DNA of 35,252 bases from Ignavibacteriota bacterium (GTDB lineage: Bacteria; Bacteroidota; Ignavibacteria; Kapaibacteriales; UBA961): positions 1-35,252 of the forward strand of contig JACPWH010000004.1 in NCBI GenBank assembly GCA_016197185.1. The letters are read 5' to 3'. Below the pieces are notes generated by a model that was given only the letters and a program-made list of their open reading frames with translations, was not told the DNA's origin and did not search any database. The position numbers and the translations under genes were made by a program. Every line of letters begins with the position of its first letter. Position 1 is the stretch's first letter. Shown piece by piece: positions 9,122-17,114 of this stretch.

Positions 9122-10141
9122 ATGAACAATCAACAACAAATTCCTCCTCCTGCACAAATGTTGCAGATGATTACAGGTTTCTGGACTTCATGCTGTATTT
9201 ACAATGCAGCCAAGTTGGATATAGCCGATTTGCTCGCAGATGGTGCACAAACCACCGAACAATTAGCTGAAACTACTCATTGCGATGCACCTTCCCTCTA
9301 TCGGGTATTACGGGCACTTGCAAGTGTTGGTATTTTCAGCGAGAATGAAAAAGGCGAATTTTCTAATACTATGCTTAGCGATACCTTGCAAAATAATGTC
9401 CCAGGCTCGATGAAAGCAATGGCAATTGCTCAACTGGGTGACCACTATAACGCTTGGGGAAATTTGCTTTACAGTATCAAGACAGGCAATATCGCTTTCG
9501 ATAAAGTGGAGGGTATGCCTGTATGGAAATATTACGAAACTCATCCCGCAGAAGGAGTGAATTTCATGAAGGCAATGACAGGTTTTTCGGGTGCCTCCAT
9601 AATGAACATACTCCCTGCTTATGACTTCTCTCGGTTCAAAACAATTGTTGATATCGGCGGCGGAAACGGTGCTCTGCTAATGGCAGTGTTAGATACAGTA
9701 AAAGACGCAACAGGGATTGTATTCGATATGGAATATGTAGTACACGAAACTCAAAAAGAAATAAATGCAAAAGGGTTTGCCGGACGATGCAGAACGCAAG
9801 GCGGGGATTTCTTTGTATCTGTTCCTAACGGTGCTGATGTATATTTAATGAAAATGATTCTCCATGACTGGAACGATGAAAAATCAATTCAAATTCTGAA
9901 AAATTGTGCAAATGCTATGAACTCAAACAGCACATTGTTGGTAATGGAATCGGTTATTTCCGAAGGAAACACTCCCCATCCGGGAAAATTCATGGATATT
10001 AATATGCTTGCAATGACAGGAGGTAAAGAGCGTACTGAAAAAGAGTTTGCATCTCTATTTTCCAAAGCAGGTTTGAAACTATCGAAAGTAATTCATACTC
10101 ATTCCCCAATGTTCAGTATTGTTGAATCAATAAAAATATAG
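9122..10141 (+). CDS. SAM-dependent O-methyltransferase (acetylserotonin/hydroxyindole-type)
   Basis: The protein has 339 residues from the ATG at 9122, which fits the family start (an upstream GTG at 9068 is in frame but adds no recognisable sequence). Residues ~14-100 form the N-terminal winged-helix dimerisation domain (TTEQLAETTHCDAPSLYRVL). The Rossmann methyltransferase domain follows, with SAM-binding motif I DIGGGNG at 177-183. The catalytic His lies in HDW at 248-250 (LMKMILHDWNDEKS). This is the order of plant-type caffeic acid and bacterial hydroxyneurosporene/acetylserotonin O-methyltransferases, which methylate a hydroxyl on an aromatic or polyketide-like substrate. No biosynthetic genes are adjacent, so the substrate is open. 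A 12-bp-stem hairpin lies about 95 bases downstream. Confidence 0.9.
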   Translation: MNNQQQIPPPAQMLQMITGFWTSCCIYNAAKLDIADLLADGAQTTEQLAETTHCDAPSLYRVLRALASVGIFSENEKGEFSNTMLSDTLQNNVPGSMKAMAIAQLGDHYNAWGNLLYSIKTGNIAFDKVEGMPVWKYYETHPAEGVNFMKAMTGFSGASIMNILPAYDFSRFKTIVDIGGGNGALLMAVLDTVKDATGIVFDMEYVVHETQKEINAKGFAGRCRTQGGDFFVSVPNGADVYLMKMILHDWNDEKSIQILKNCANAMNSNSTLLVMESVISEGNTPHPGKFMDINMLAMTGGKERTEKEFASLFSKAGLKLSKVIHTHSPMFSIVESIKI

Positions 10142-10235
10142 AAGAAATTTATAGTAATCTTGTATGAACTTACAGTAGCTCCGAGGGCGTTATTAAATAA
10201 ATCAGATCTTTTGTTTTAAGTAAGCAAAAGGTCAA

Positions 10236-10265
10236 AAATAACTGACAATAATTTGTCAGTTATTT
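10236..10265. terminator. Hairpin after the methyltransferase, possible terminator
   Basis: AAATAACTGACA and TGTCAGTTATTT form a perfect 12-bp stem with a six-base loop. It is not followed by a T-run on the plus strand. The distance of 95 bases after the stop codon is long but possible for a terminator. Confidence 0.4.
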
Positions 10266-10284
10266 CAAAAAAGTAAGTATCTGT

Positions 10285-10337
10285 ATAACGACACTCTGTA
10301 TGGCTTGCAAGCTATGTCATGCTAAGCCTGTCGTTAT
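10285..10337. repeat. Hairpin with inner palindrome
   Basis: ATAACGACA (10285-10293) pairs with TGTCGTTAT (10329-10337). The interior contains the perfect palindrome GCTTGCAAGC at 10303-10312. The nested form again suggests a REP-like element or a structured RNA. Confidence 0.5.
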
Positions 10338-10430
10338 TCAAAATACTTGCCAAACAAACGAACTCTATTGTCTCGATTATTTTTGTCCCAGTACTTAGAA
10401 AAACAGATTTAGTTTACATTTCAGCATTAG

Positions 10431-10496
10431 CAACATTGATAAGTAATTGAACCCTTCCGGGCGAGTTTATGGCTGCGTAACTTATTTGTAATGTTG
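10431..10496. repeat. Bulged long hairpin upstream of the beta-helix gene
   Basis: CAACATT pairs with AATGTTG, and inside this TAAGT pairs with ACTTA with unequal bulges (GA on the left, TTTGT on the right). The apical part holds a short CCC/GGG pairing. The element ends 87 bases before the beta-helix start codon and could be a leader structure. Confidence 0.35.
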
Positions 10497-10583
10497 AGTT
10501 TACCGTTGTCAGATACTTGCCAATTTCTACTCTCTACTTTTAGAATAATTATTTCTCGATACTTACTAAGGAATACAACAATT

Positions 10584-12050
10584 ATGAAAGTAATCTACTA
10601 CATTATCATAGCAATTGGTGCGATCGTTGCAACTGAAGCACAAACCCGCGAAGTAGGTATCGGAAGGCAATATTTGCGCCTTCAAGATGCAGCATCAGTT
10701 GCACAACCAGGGGATACAATTCTTATTCGAGAAGGTATTTATACAGGTGGGGACTATGTCGCAAATTTACAAGGAAATGCTACGGCATGGATAACTATCC
10801 GCGCCATGGACAATGAAAGCGTTATTTTCAGAGGCGGTTCACAGGCGTTTCATTTGAGTGATCCTGCATATCTCCGAATTGAAGGTCTTGTTTTTGAACA
10901 GCAAACCGGAAACGGTGTCAATATTGATGATGCAGCAACAATCGAGACACCAGCCCACCACATCATTATCCAAAAATGTGAATGGCGAAGCATGAATGCT
11001 ACCGGTAACAACGACGAGCTAAAAATGTCTGGTGTGGATGAATTTACTATACGGCTGTGTAGATTTCTAAACGGTTCTGCCGGCGGGTCGATGGTGGATA
11101 TGGTGGGCTGTCACAAGGGTACATTTGAACAGAACCTTTTTGAGAACGGCGGGTCGAATTGCATTCAAGCAAAAGGAGCATCAAAAGATATTCGTATAGA
11201 ACAGAATCGTTTTATAAGAGGAGGACAACGAGCAATAAATATTGGTGGTTCGACAGGTCTTGAATTTTTCAGACCACCGGGGGCAAATTATGAAGCTGCC
11301 AATATATATGTATATTCTAATATTTTTTTCGGGTCAATGGCACCGATTGCTTATGTAGGAGCAATAAACTGTGAAGTTGTTAATAATACAATTATCCGTC
11401 CGGAACGGTGGGCTATCCGTATCCTGCAAGAAACAACCGCCTCTAGTTTTCTTCTATGTGGCAACAATTCATTTCGTAATAACATCGTAGTTTTTAATAC
11501 TACGCAACCTGCAATCAATATAGGGGGAAATACTGCTCCCGAAACATTTACCTTCTCGAATAATCTATGGTTTAATCCCGATAATTCATCGTGGAACGGA
11601 CCGAACACACCCTTAGCCGAACCTAATCGCCTACTCAATACTGACCCACAGTTTTTGGATACGCTCTATCGCTTGCAAACATCCTCCCCTGCTATAGGGA
11701 AAGGGTACGCAGCCACTTCACCGAAAAATGATTTTTTCGGGAAACCGTTTGCTGCAAATAGGTCAATAGGGGCTGTTGAAGCGGAAAACACTTCGGTAAT
11801 ACAAGAGGATTCTTATCCTTTAAATTCTGTTTCAATTTCTCCAAATCCTGCACAAAGTTCCCTTTCTGTTCAGTATATCGGCTTAATGGATTATGATAAT
11901 GTTATTGAAATTATAAATGTGTTAGGTTATGTGGTAAAAAGAGTCAAATCTCTACAAAATGAGACTGTAATTGACATTGATGACCTTCCTAACGGTTTCT
12001 ATAGTGTGAGAATTGGAGAAATAGTGAAGCAGATGGTGATTGTCCGCTAA
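10584..12050 (+). CDS. T9SS-exported parallel beta-helix protein
   Basis: The ATG at 10584 gives 488 residues beginning with a signal peptide (ending near EAQ, residues ~18-20). A start 31 codons upstream is in frame but lacks a signal-like N-terminus. Residues ~25-400 read as a right-handed parallel beta-helix of the pectate-lyase/NosD type: repeated short strands with turn Asn residues (IIIQKCEW, EQNLFENG, IEQNRFIRGG, VYSNIFFG, VVNNTIIRP, FRNNIVVFN). The final ~75 residues are a type A T9SS sorting domain starting at SISPNPAQSS and ending with a short basic tail (QMVIVR). It should therefore be secreted or attached to the cell surface. Such proteins usually bind or cleave polysaccharides. 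Catalytic residues are not clear, so no enzymatic activity is claimed. Confidence 0.85.
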   Translation: MKVIYYIIIAIGAIVATEAQTREVGIGRQYLRLQDAASVAQPGDTILIREGIYTGGDYVANLQGNATAWITIRAMDNESVIFRGGSQAFHLSDPAYLRIEGLVFEQQTGNGVNIDDAATIETPAHHIIIQKCEWRSMNATGNNDELKMSGVDEFTIRLCRFLNGSAGGSMVDMVGCHKGTFEQNLFENGGSNCIQAKGASKDIRIEQNRFIRGGQRAINIGGSTGLEFFRPPGANYEAANIYVYSNIFFGSMAPIAYVGAINCEVVNNTIIRPERWAIRILQETTASSFLLCGNNSFRNNIVVFNTTQPAINIGGNTAPETFTFSNNLWFNPDNSSWNGPNTPLAEPNRLLNTDPQFLDTLYRLQTSSPAIGKGYAATSPKNDFFGKPFAANRSIGAVEAENTSVIQEDSYPLNSVSISPNPAQSSLSVQYIGLMDYDNVIEIINVLGYVVKRVKSLQNETVIDIDDLPNGFYSVRIGEIVKQMVIVR

Positions 12051-12082
12051 TCCATGTTAATATGTTAACTCGTTTTATTTCA

Positions 12083-12757
12083 TTAATCGGTAATCACCCA
12101 TGGACGAAGACGTTCATTACCTACAGCGGAAACATCGCTTTTTAGCATTATTGTATAAATTTTCCCCTCTTGTATATGGATTGTCTGTCGGTAGCTCGAA
12201 TTTGTTTTATTCTCATAAATATTAATTGATACGCTTCCTGAATCAACTGCAATAAAATCGGTGAAAGACGGGAATATCTTATTTGAAAAAAGTACTGAAG
12301 AACCTGCAGAAACATTCACGTCTTCCACAGCTTTAGAGGTGTGAATGAATCGAACAAATGCTTTACCTGAAATCGGTTGTGGCGGCTCATCTTGTAAAAC
12401 AAACCCGAGCATTGCTGTTGGTAAACCCATAGCAACAATTGTATGATTTTTTTGTGCTGTAAAATTAGAAAGAATGCTTAGTAAAGCTGTGTTTGTGGAT
12501 GATGAGTTTAGACGAATATTCCTTACACCGCTCCCTATCTCAAAATAACCCGATGAAGTATCAGCAAATGAAATGGATTGTTTTTTTACTTTATCGTTAT
12601 CCAAACAGTCAAGTGCGGGTGCGCCAGCCGAAGCATTAATAATTCTTATACGGGATTTGACAGTCGGTTCAATTTCTTTTGTAGTGTTATTATCTACGGC
12701 ACAGGTACATGAACCGGTTAATATGGCTACCGCAAATAGTATATATTTATAGTTCAT
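12083..12757 (-). CDS. DUF4397-domain lipoprotein
   Basis: The 224-residue protein starts with a lipoprotein signal (lipobox T-G-S-C, Cys17). Residues ~35-130 match the DUF4397 pattern: RIRIINASAGAPALDCLDN, the typical 'x-R-x-x-N-A-S-P-x-A-P-x-x-D' opening, then IGSGVRNIRLN. A second related half begins at about 135 (KAFVRFIHTSKAVEDVNVSAG). Domains of this type are beta-rich and found in secreted or surface proteins; no molecular function is established. The gene follows the NTF2-like gene by 35 bases on the same strand and probably shares its transcript. It converges with the beta-helix gene, 32 bases apart. Confidence 0.8.
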   Translation of the reverse strand: MNYKYILFAVAILTGSCTCAVDNNTTKEIEPTVKSRIRIINASAGAPALDCLDNDKVKKQSISFADTSSGYFEIGSGVRNIRLNSSSTNTALLSILSNFTAQKNHTIVAMGLPTAMLGFVLQDEPPQPISGKAFVRFIHTSKAVEDVNVSAGSSVLFSNKIFPSFTDFIAVDSGSVSINIYENKTNSSYRQTIHIQEGKIYTIMLKSDVSAVGNERLRPWVITD

Positions 12758-12792
12758 GCTTTGATAGAAATTTGTGAAACCAATAGAAATAA

Positions 12793-13164
12793 TTACAAAT
12801 TAGAAGTATGGCAATGTTGGATTTTCCATTTGTCATTCGTTAATACAAATACTGTTGTTTCGATTGCTTTTAATGCTACATTTTGATTACTTGAAATCCC
12901 TGTAAATACAATAGTATAATAAACTACTGCCAAGTCTTTCCCTTCGGATAATATTGTGTGGATATTGGAAATAGAATATTCTAATACACGCCAATCATCC
13001 TGCTCTAAAAAACCTACAAATTCTTGCTTGTTTTGAATCGTGCATTTGTCGGTATAATACTTAAAATCATTAGCAAGAAAATCTGCAAATTCCACCCAGT
13101 TTTTATGTTGAAAACTATCGTAGTATTTTCTAAGTTCTTTTTCAATTTGTAGTGTTGTATCCAT
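12793..13164 (-). CDS. NTF2-like (SnoaL/DUF4440-type) protein
   Basis: This is a 123-residue single-domain protein without a signal peptide. The start IEKELRKYYDSFQHKNWVEFADFLANDF and the end (TTVFVLTNDKWKIQHCHTS) are the hallmark helix and last strands of the NTF2-like alpha+beta cone, as in DUF4440 and SnoaL-like proteins. The ending W-K-I-x-H-x-H-x-S is typical. Members are ketosteroid-isomerase-like enzymes or small-ligand binders; the ligand cannot be told from sequence. A 20-base near-perfect palindrome lies 16-35 bases upstream of the ATG, and the DUF4397 lipoprotein gene follows in the same direction. Confidence 0.75.
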   Translation of the reverse strand: MDTTLQIEKELRKYYDSFQHKNWVEFADFLANDFKYYTDKCTIQNKQEFVGFLEQDDWRVLEYSISNIHTILSEGKDLAVVYYTIVFTGISSNQNVALKAIETTVFVLTNDKWKIQHCHTSNL

Positions 13165-13179
13165 ATAGTTTTTGTTTAA

Positions 13180-13199
13180 TTAACTTGAATTCAAGCTAA
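13180..13199. promoter_or_regulatory. 20-base palindrome before the NTF2-like gene
   Basis: TTAACTTGAATTCAAGCTAA has a perfect 12-base core CTTGAATTCAAG with flanking TTA/TAA and one mismatched pair. It lies 16-35 bases upstream of the start codon, a good position for a repressor operator. The cognate regulator is unknown. Confidence 0.45.
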
Positions 13200-13284
13200 T
13201 CTGTTACGAACGGAATTCTTCTTCGGAATGTGATTGGTTTCATTTATAAATATTGATACTGCCTTTGCACTAATGTTTTGCTTC

Positions 13285-14304
13285 CTAAAGATTAACGCTC
13301 ATTCCATACGTGAAGGCAACTTTTTGCGTAGTAAAATATTTACCTCCCACAGGATAAACCAAATATGAACCTTCTGCCCCAAGAATAAACGAAATACGCT
13401 GCTCAGGTGTATAACGAATACCGACAGTTAGTTTGCCAAGTGGACCATTTTGCGCCCACCCTGCAAAACCTTGTATAAAAGGATTTAAACCTCTGATTCC
13501 TATATCACTAAATGAATATCGATATGCAAATCCATACCACCACAGGGAAGGACTTTGACTATATGAAAAGGATTGCCCGTAAGAATCACGAGTAAAATCT
13601 TCATGAAACACTTCCCGTCCGCCTGCAAGCCCGACTGCATGATGTTCGGAAATTGCGTACAAAACGGAGGTTGATAAATTGCTTAAAAATGGAAGTGACA
13701 CTGAATTGTCAGATAAATTTGGGAATGAGCTTATTTTGGAGATTCCATACCCTTCAACAGTTATCCCCAGTAAGTCATCCGGCTGTAAAAGTAGAGATGC
13801 TACATTATTCATGTTCTGAAAGGAAGCGATAGAATTAGATACCGGAAAAGAATTTACCAATGGCGGTTTTGGAAGCAACGGACTTGCTGAAATTTCTTGT
13901 GAAAGTTTTTCCATATTTTCCAAGAGAATCTTAGAATCGGAATCACGGGAAATCAATAACATTATCAGAATTGCGGTAAAAAATCCAGATAAAAGTGCTG
14001 TAATGATATGAGGATAAAACTGTATCCAAAATCCTTTTCCTGCTGATGGAACGGGAGTCGGAGCAATATTATTTTCTGAATTGGATGGTAGAGCGAATCC
14101 TAATGAAGCAAAGACCGCTTGTGTTGCCTCTACAGGTGTAGTAGCAAGTGACATATCCTTTTTAATGGTAGAATTCAATTTAGCCTGCAATTGAAATTCC
14201 CGCCGGACTTCCTGATTTGCAGACATTTCTGCAAACAGCAGGTCTTCCTCATTGCTGTCAAGTGAGCCGTCTAAATAGTCGTGTATGAGTTTTCCGTAGA
14301 GCAT
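13285..14304 (-). CDS. Anti-sigma-like membrane protein with C-terminal outer-membrane-barrel-like domain
   Basis: The ATG at 14304 gives 339 residues and starts 20 bases after the sigma factor stop. Residues 1-70 are cytoplasmic and resemble anti-sigma N-terminal domains (LIHDYLDGSLDSNEEDLLF), without the zinc-binding H-x3-C-x2-C. One membrane helix spans ~97-119. A periplasmic linker of ~80 residues rich in Ser, Pro and Asn follows. Residues ~205-339 alternate polar and aromatic/hydrophobic residues in strand-sized blocks (SLWWYGFAYRYSF, FIQGFAGWAQ, KLTVGIRYTP, VAFTYGMSVNL), like a small eight-stranded barrel with a hydrophobic C-terminal residue. It likely holds the ECF sigma factor inactive at the inner membrane and senses something in the periplasm or outer membrane. 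Anti-sigma role by position is likely; the barrel is inferred from pattern only. Confidence 0.75.
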   Translation of the reverse strand: MLYGKLIHDYLDGSLDSNEEDLLFAEMSANQEVRREFQLQAKLNSTIKKDMSLATTPVEATQAVFASLGFALPSNSENNIAPTPVPSAGKGFWIQFYPHIITALLSGFFTAILIMLLISRDSDSKILLENMEKLSQEISASPLLPKPPLVNSFPVSNSIASFQNMNNVASLLLQPDDLLGITVEGYGISKISSFPNLSDNSVSLPFLSNLSTSVLYAISEHHAVGLAGGREVFHEDFTRDSYGQSFSYSQSPSLWWYGFAYRYSFSDIGIRGLNPFIQGFAGWAQNGPLGKLTVGIRYTPEQRISFILGAEGSYLVYPVGGKYFTTQKVAFTYGMSVNL

Positions 14305-14323
14305 AACAATATAAATGTAAGTG

Positions 14324-14887
14324 TTATAATTTTGATATATCAGCAATATATGGTGAGAGGATATGCTTGATTTTTTCTTTTGCCCGCCACACACGATTTT
14401 TGAGTGCGGGAATGGTATCACCTGTAATTTCGGCTATTTCCTCATACGAGAGATCGTGATATTGTCTCATTACGAATACTTCTCGATATTCATAATCCAA
14501 ATATTCAAGAGCGGTTTGTACCAATCCGAGCAATTCTTCCTGCTCGTAATTAAGGGGATTATAAGTAAGGTGAAAATCCTCGATTGCTATTGTTTCTTTC
14601 TTGTCACGGTTGTAATTCAAACACAGATTACGAGCAATCCTCATTACAAAACCGCCTACATTTTCTATTTCTGCTTCCTGAGCAGCACTTCTGAAAAATC
14701 TGATAAAAGTCTCTTGAAAAATATCACGTGCTTCGTCGGCATTACCTGTCACCTTCAGGCAGTAGGAATAGATACGCTGATTATAGCGATTGTAAAGTTC
14801 TGCAAAGGCATACTCCGATTCCGGTTTTGCGCGTTTGAGTGCATCAAAAAGTACAGTATCGGAGTATGAGGTAAATTGCTGTTTCAC
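14324..14887 (-). CDS. ECF-type RNA polymerase sigma factor
   Basis: The 187-residue protein has the two-domain ECF layout. Region 2 spans ~25-95 (FAELYNRYNQRIYSYC; DEARDIFQETFIRFF; VGGFVMRIARNLCLNY). A linker follows, and region 4 at ~115-178 carries the helix-turn-helix (YREVFVMRQYHDLSYEEIAE, then ALKNRVWRAKEKIK). It directs RNA polymerase to envelope- or stress-related promoters and is normally held by the anti-sigma factor encoded immediately downstream. It lies third in a four-gene minus-strand operon (spacings 15, 21 and 19 bases), so sigma factor, anti-sigma factor, barrel and propeller lipoprotein are probably made together. The target promoters were not identified. Confidence 0.93.
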   Translation of the reverse strand: MKQQFTSYSDTVLFDALKRAKPESEYAFAELYNRYNQRIYSYCLKVTGNADEARDIFQETFIRFFRSAAQEAEIENVGGFVMRIARNLCLNYNRDKKETIAIEDFHLTYNPLNYEQEELLGLVQTALEYLDYEYREVFVMRQYHDLSYEEIAEITGDTIPALKNRVWRAKEKIKHILSPYIADISKL

Positions 14888-14908
14888 GTATATTTTTGCA
14901 GAAGAAGA

Positions 14909-15616
14909 TTAAAATGTAATTCCAATCATCAATGAAAATGTCCTGTTGTGAACTTCATCACCTTTGGTAAGGGAAACTGCACTCAAACTGCACCGGGCAT
15001 CGATCATTAGTTCTGTTCCTAATAATCTGAAGCTCATTCCGCCGCCGAGCATCCCGCCTGCATCAAATGGAATAAAACGATCATTAAATTCAGTAGGCAC
15101 CTCATCCGCAACGACAGTATTTGTCTCTGCAATTACGCGGTGTAATCTGGATTTATTCTCTATATTTACTGCACCGAAAGGTCCAAAGTAAATATTTCCT
15201 CGAACAGTTCCTCCGATTGGAGCTACAAACTTAAAAAGAATAGGAATCTCAACATAGTGAAGTTCTAAATCATAATATTCCCGAATTGTTCCACCATCTA
15301 ATTTGAGGGCTTTTGCACCTTTGATTGAATACATAATTTCAGGTTGAATTGCGAACACTTGAGAAATCCCCAGGCAAAGCGACATTCCTGCCGAAAATCC
15401 TGACCTTGACTCTATGGAAACATCGTCAAGTTCATCTTTTTCAAAGCTGTAGATGTCTGACCGGATCGGTCCTGCTTTCAGGGTTACGCTTGTGAGTGAT
15501 TGTTTTGGAGGCTCGACCAATGTTTCCGACTGTCCATATATAGCAAGGTTTTCACAAGTAATTATTATTATGAGTATAACGATAAATTGAATATATTTCA
15601 TTGTAGAAGTTTCCAT
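14909..15616 (-). CDS. Outer-membrane beta-barrel protein (PorT-like)
   Basis: The protein has up to 235 residues; an in-frame ATG at 15601 gives a cleaner signal peptide (hydrophobic core ending near YGQ). The mature part has the pattern of the small OMP_b-brl/PorT family: amphipathic strands such as GFSAGMSLCLGIS, FAIQPEIMYSIKG, YVEIPILFKFVAPIG and RGNIYFGPFGAVN, a Gly-rich GGMLGGGMSF, and a final strand NRTFSLMIGITF with the C-terminal Phe used for outer-membrane insertion. The 'IPILFK' strand is particularly typical of this family. Role unknown; co-transcription with an ECF sigma factor suggests a sensor or a regulated envelope component. Confidence 0.82.
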   Translation of the reverse strand: METSTMKYIQFIVILIIIITCENLAIYGQSETLVEPPKQSLTSVTLKAGPIRSDIYSFEKDELDDVSIESRSGFSAGMSLCLGISQVFAIQPEIMYSIKGAKALKLDGGTIREYYDLELHYVEIPILFKFVAPIGGTVRGNIYFGPFGAVNIENKSRLHRVIAETNTVVADEVPTEFNDRFIPFDAGGMLGGGMSFRLLGTELMIDARCSLSAVSLTKGDEVHNRTFSLMIGITF

Positions 15617-15631
15617 TGTTATTACAAAGTA

Positions 15632-16753
15632 TTATCGAGTAAAAAATCCTAAAATAGCGTTGGTAGCAATAAGTTTTGGGGTTAGTGTTGCAATGTCGAT
15701 TACAACAATATTTCCCGAGATATTATTACTTTTTCCATAATTAAGCGAAAACGAGTTTATGACAATTTTTTTGCTGTCGGCAGACCATTGAGGGTATTGC
15801 TCAATCGCATCAGGCGTATCCGTAATGTTTTTTTCCTCTTTTCCATCGGGACGAATTGTCATTATATCAATATCTGATAAGGAAGGTGAATATGTGGTTG
15901 TAACTTTAGAGTAGGCAATTTGAGAGCCATCTGGCGACCAGGCAGGCATTGCACATATACCGGATGAGATTTTTCTTTTGGAATGTAATTCTGTATTATA
16001 TATCCATATTTCGGTAGAAATACCTTTTATTCCCCGAACATATACAATTTCTTTGCTGTCAGGTGACCAATCAAGACGTGAATCACCATCAGAAAAAATT
16101 GCCGCGCTGTCGATAGGCTCTTCCCATAAGACGGAATATTGACCGTTTGCATATTGAATTTCTCCAACGGCAATTGTTTTATTTGCGGTATAATATGCTA
16201 TTTTTTTTCCGTCGGGAGAAAATGTGGGGTAAGATTCTGCAAATGACTTAGTTGCAATCAAAGATTCTCCTGTGCCATCTGAATTAATCATATAAATATT
16301 ACTCTTATTTGATGCTCGCATAAAAGCAACTTTATCTGCATCTGGCGCAAGAACAGGAAAGAATATCTGACCATCGGGAGGAGCTGTACTTGGAACTAAT
16401 ACTTTAGCATTGCTACCGTCAGTATTTGCAATTACAAGTTGAGCGTTCTCTTTATATTCACCTGCAGTAAAAGCAATTTTTCCAGCACGCGGTGCCGAAG
16501 TAATTCCAGACCAAATATTTGAGGTGATAAACCCGTTGGTCGTATTCCACTGGTGTTGATTAGTTCCGTCGGAAAGGCATGTAAATATCTGAACTGAATT
16601 TATATTCAAGCTGTAATTAAAGAACATTTGGCTCTCTCCGTCGGTAGGGGTACCGCCCGTATCAATAGGGTTATCACATTTATTACAACCTGAAAGAGAG
16701 ATTAGCAGTACATACAGTATTATACCGACAAGAAATAATGCTCGGGTTTTCAT
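15632..16753 (-). CDS. PD40/TolB-like beta-propeller lipoprotein
   Basis: The ATG at 16753 gives 373 residues with a lipoprotein signal and lipobox L-S-G-C (Cys23); a TTG five codons upstream is less likely. The mature protein has PD40 repeats, each with a W/F-S-P-D-G/S-x-x-I-x-Y core: TFSPDGKKIAYYT, DWSPDSKEIVYVR, AWSPDGSQIAYSK and QWSADSKKIVINS, with weaker ones before. This fits a six- or seven-bladed propeller as in the C-terminal half of TolB. It is the first gene of the sigma-factor operon and overlaps no gene. Such propellers usually bind peptides or proteins in the periplasm; a role as ligand-sensing partner of the barrel or anti-sigma factor is inference. Confidence 0.87.
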   Translation of the reverse strand: MKTRALFLVGIILYVLLISLSGCNKCDNPIDTGGTPTDGESQMFFNYSLNINSVQIFTCLSDGTNQHQWNTTNGFITSNIWSGITSAPRAGKIAFTAGEYKENAQLVIANTDGSNAKVLVPSTAPPDGQIFFPVLAPDADKVAFMRASNKSNIYMINSDGTGESLIATKSFAESYPTFSPDGKKIAYYTANKTIAVGEIQYANGQYSVLWEEPIDSAAIFSDGDSRLDWSPDSKEIVYVRGIKGISTEIWIYNTELHSKRKISSGICAMPAWSPDGSQIAYSKVTTTYSPSLSDIDIMTIRPDGKEEKNITDTPDAIEQYPQWSADSKKIVINSFSLNYGKSNNISGNIVVIDIATLTPKLIATNAILGFFTR

Positions 16754-17114
16754 TGAAGATTCTTTCAAAAATTATTAATATATTTTTTCTGTGGAAGCGA
16801 ATAATGTTGGCGCGCCTATAATTTCATTTCGCTTTCAATGGTAATGAAACGTGACTTATAAAAACGTCTCAAATTATTTTTCAATTTGAAAAATGGAAAC
16901 ATGATTCGTTATCAATTTGCGAACTTAGTGCAACCTTTGTGCTCAATTTCAACACAAGTGCTCAAAGGCTGCACAAAGGTCACTACTGTCGATAATATGG
17001 TTAAATCATGCTGTTCTTTATAAATGATGTCAAAATTATCATATTGAAAATTTATCAATCAATGTTTTGTAAATTGAGTCTGCAAAATGAAATACACTGC
17101 CTTTAATTTATATA
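16754..17114. other. Divergent intergenic region, no gene
   Basis: These 361 bases separate the sigma-factor operon from the FAD oxidoreductase gene and have no coding potential. A 7-base inverted repeat TTTCATT/AATGAAA lies around 16823-16849, upstream of the operon, and the imperfect palindromic repeat at 16927-16984 lies nearer the oxidoreductase. No convincing TAnnTTTG promoter was found for either gene. Confidence 0.5.
16927..16984. repeat. Imperfect palindromic repeat related to the one at 8871-8953
   Basis: ACCTTTGTGC (16933-16942) and GCACAAAGGT (16971-16980) are perfect inverted repeats with partial extension outward (AGTG/CACT). The interior repeats GTGCTCAA directly. The right part GGCTGCACAAAGGTCAC agrees at 14 of 17 positions with the right arm of the 8871-8953 repeat, suggesting an older, decayed copy. 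Confidence 0.5.

Larger units (their letters stand above)
10142..10583. other. Long non-coding interval rich in inverted repeats
   Basis: No gene is visible in these 442 bases. They hold an inverted repeat at 10236-10265, a hairpin at 10285-10337, a bulged hairpin at 10431-10496, an 11-base direct repeat ATACTTGCCAA at about 10342 and 10512, and a pair of 10-base inverted termini AGTAAGTATC (10272-10281) and GATACTTACT (10558-10567) that enclose most of the region. The last pair resembles termini of a small non-autonomous element, but no target duplication is evident. Confidence 0.5.

Noticed and set aside
12083-16753. Polysaccharide-utilisation or anti-phage defence island
   Set aside because: No SusC/SusD pair, nuclease, reverse transcriptase, retron, toxin-antitoxin or CRISPR signature was found in the window.
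16846-16869. ECF-type promoter GAAAC-N14-CGTCT near the sigma operon
   Set aside because: The spacing is shorter than usual (16-17) and it points away from the operon; no second example was found.
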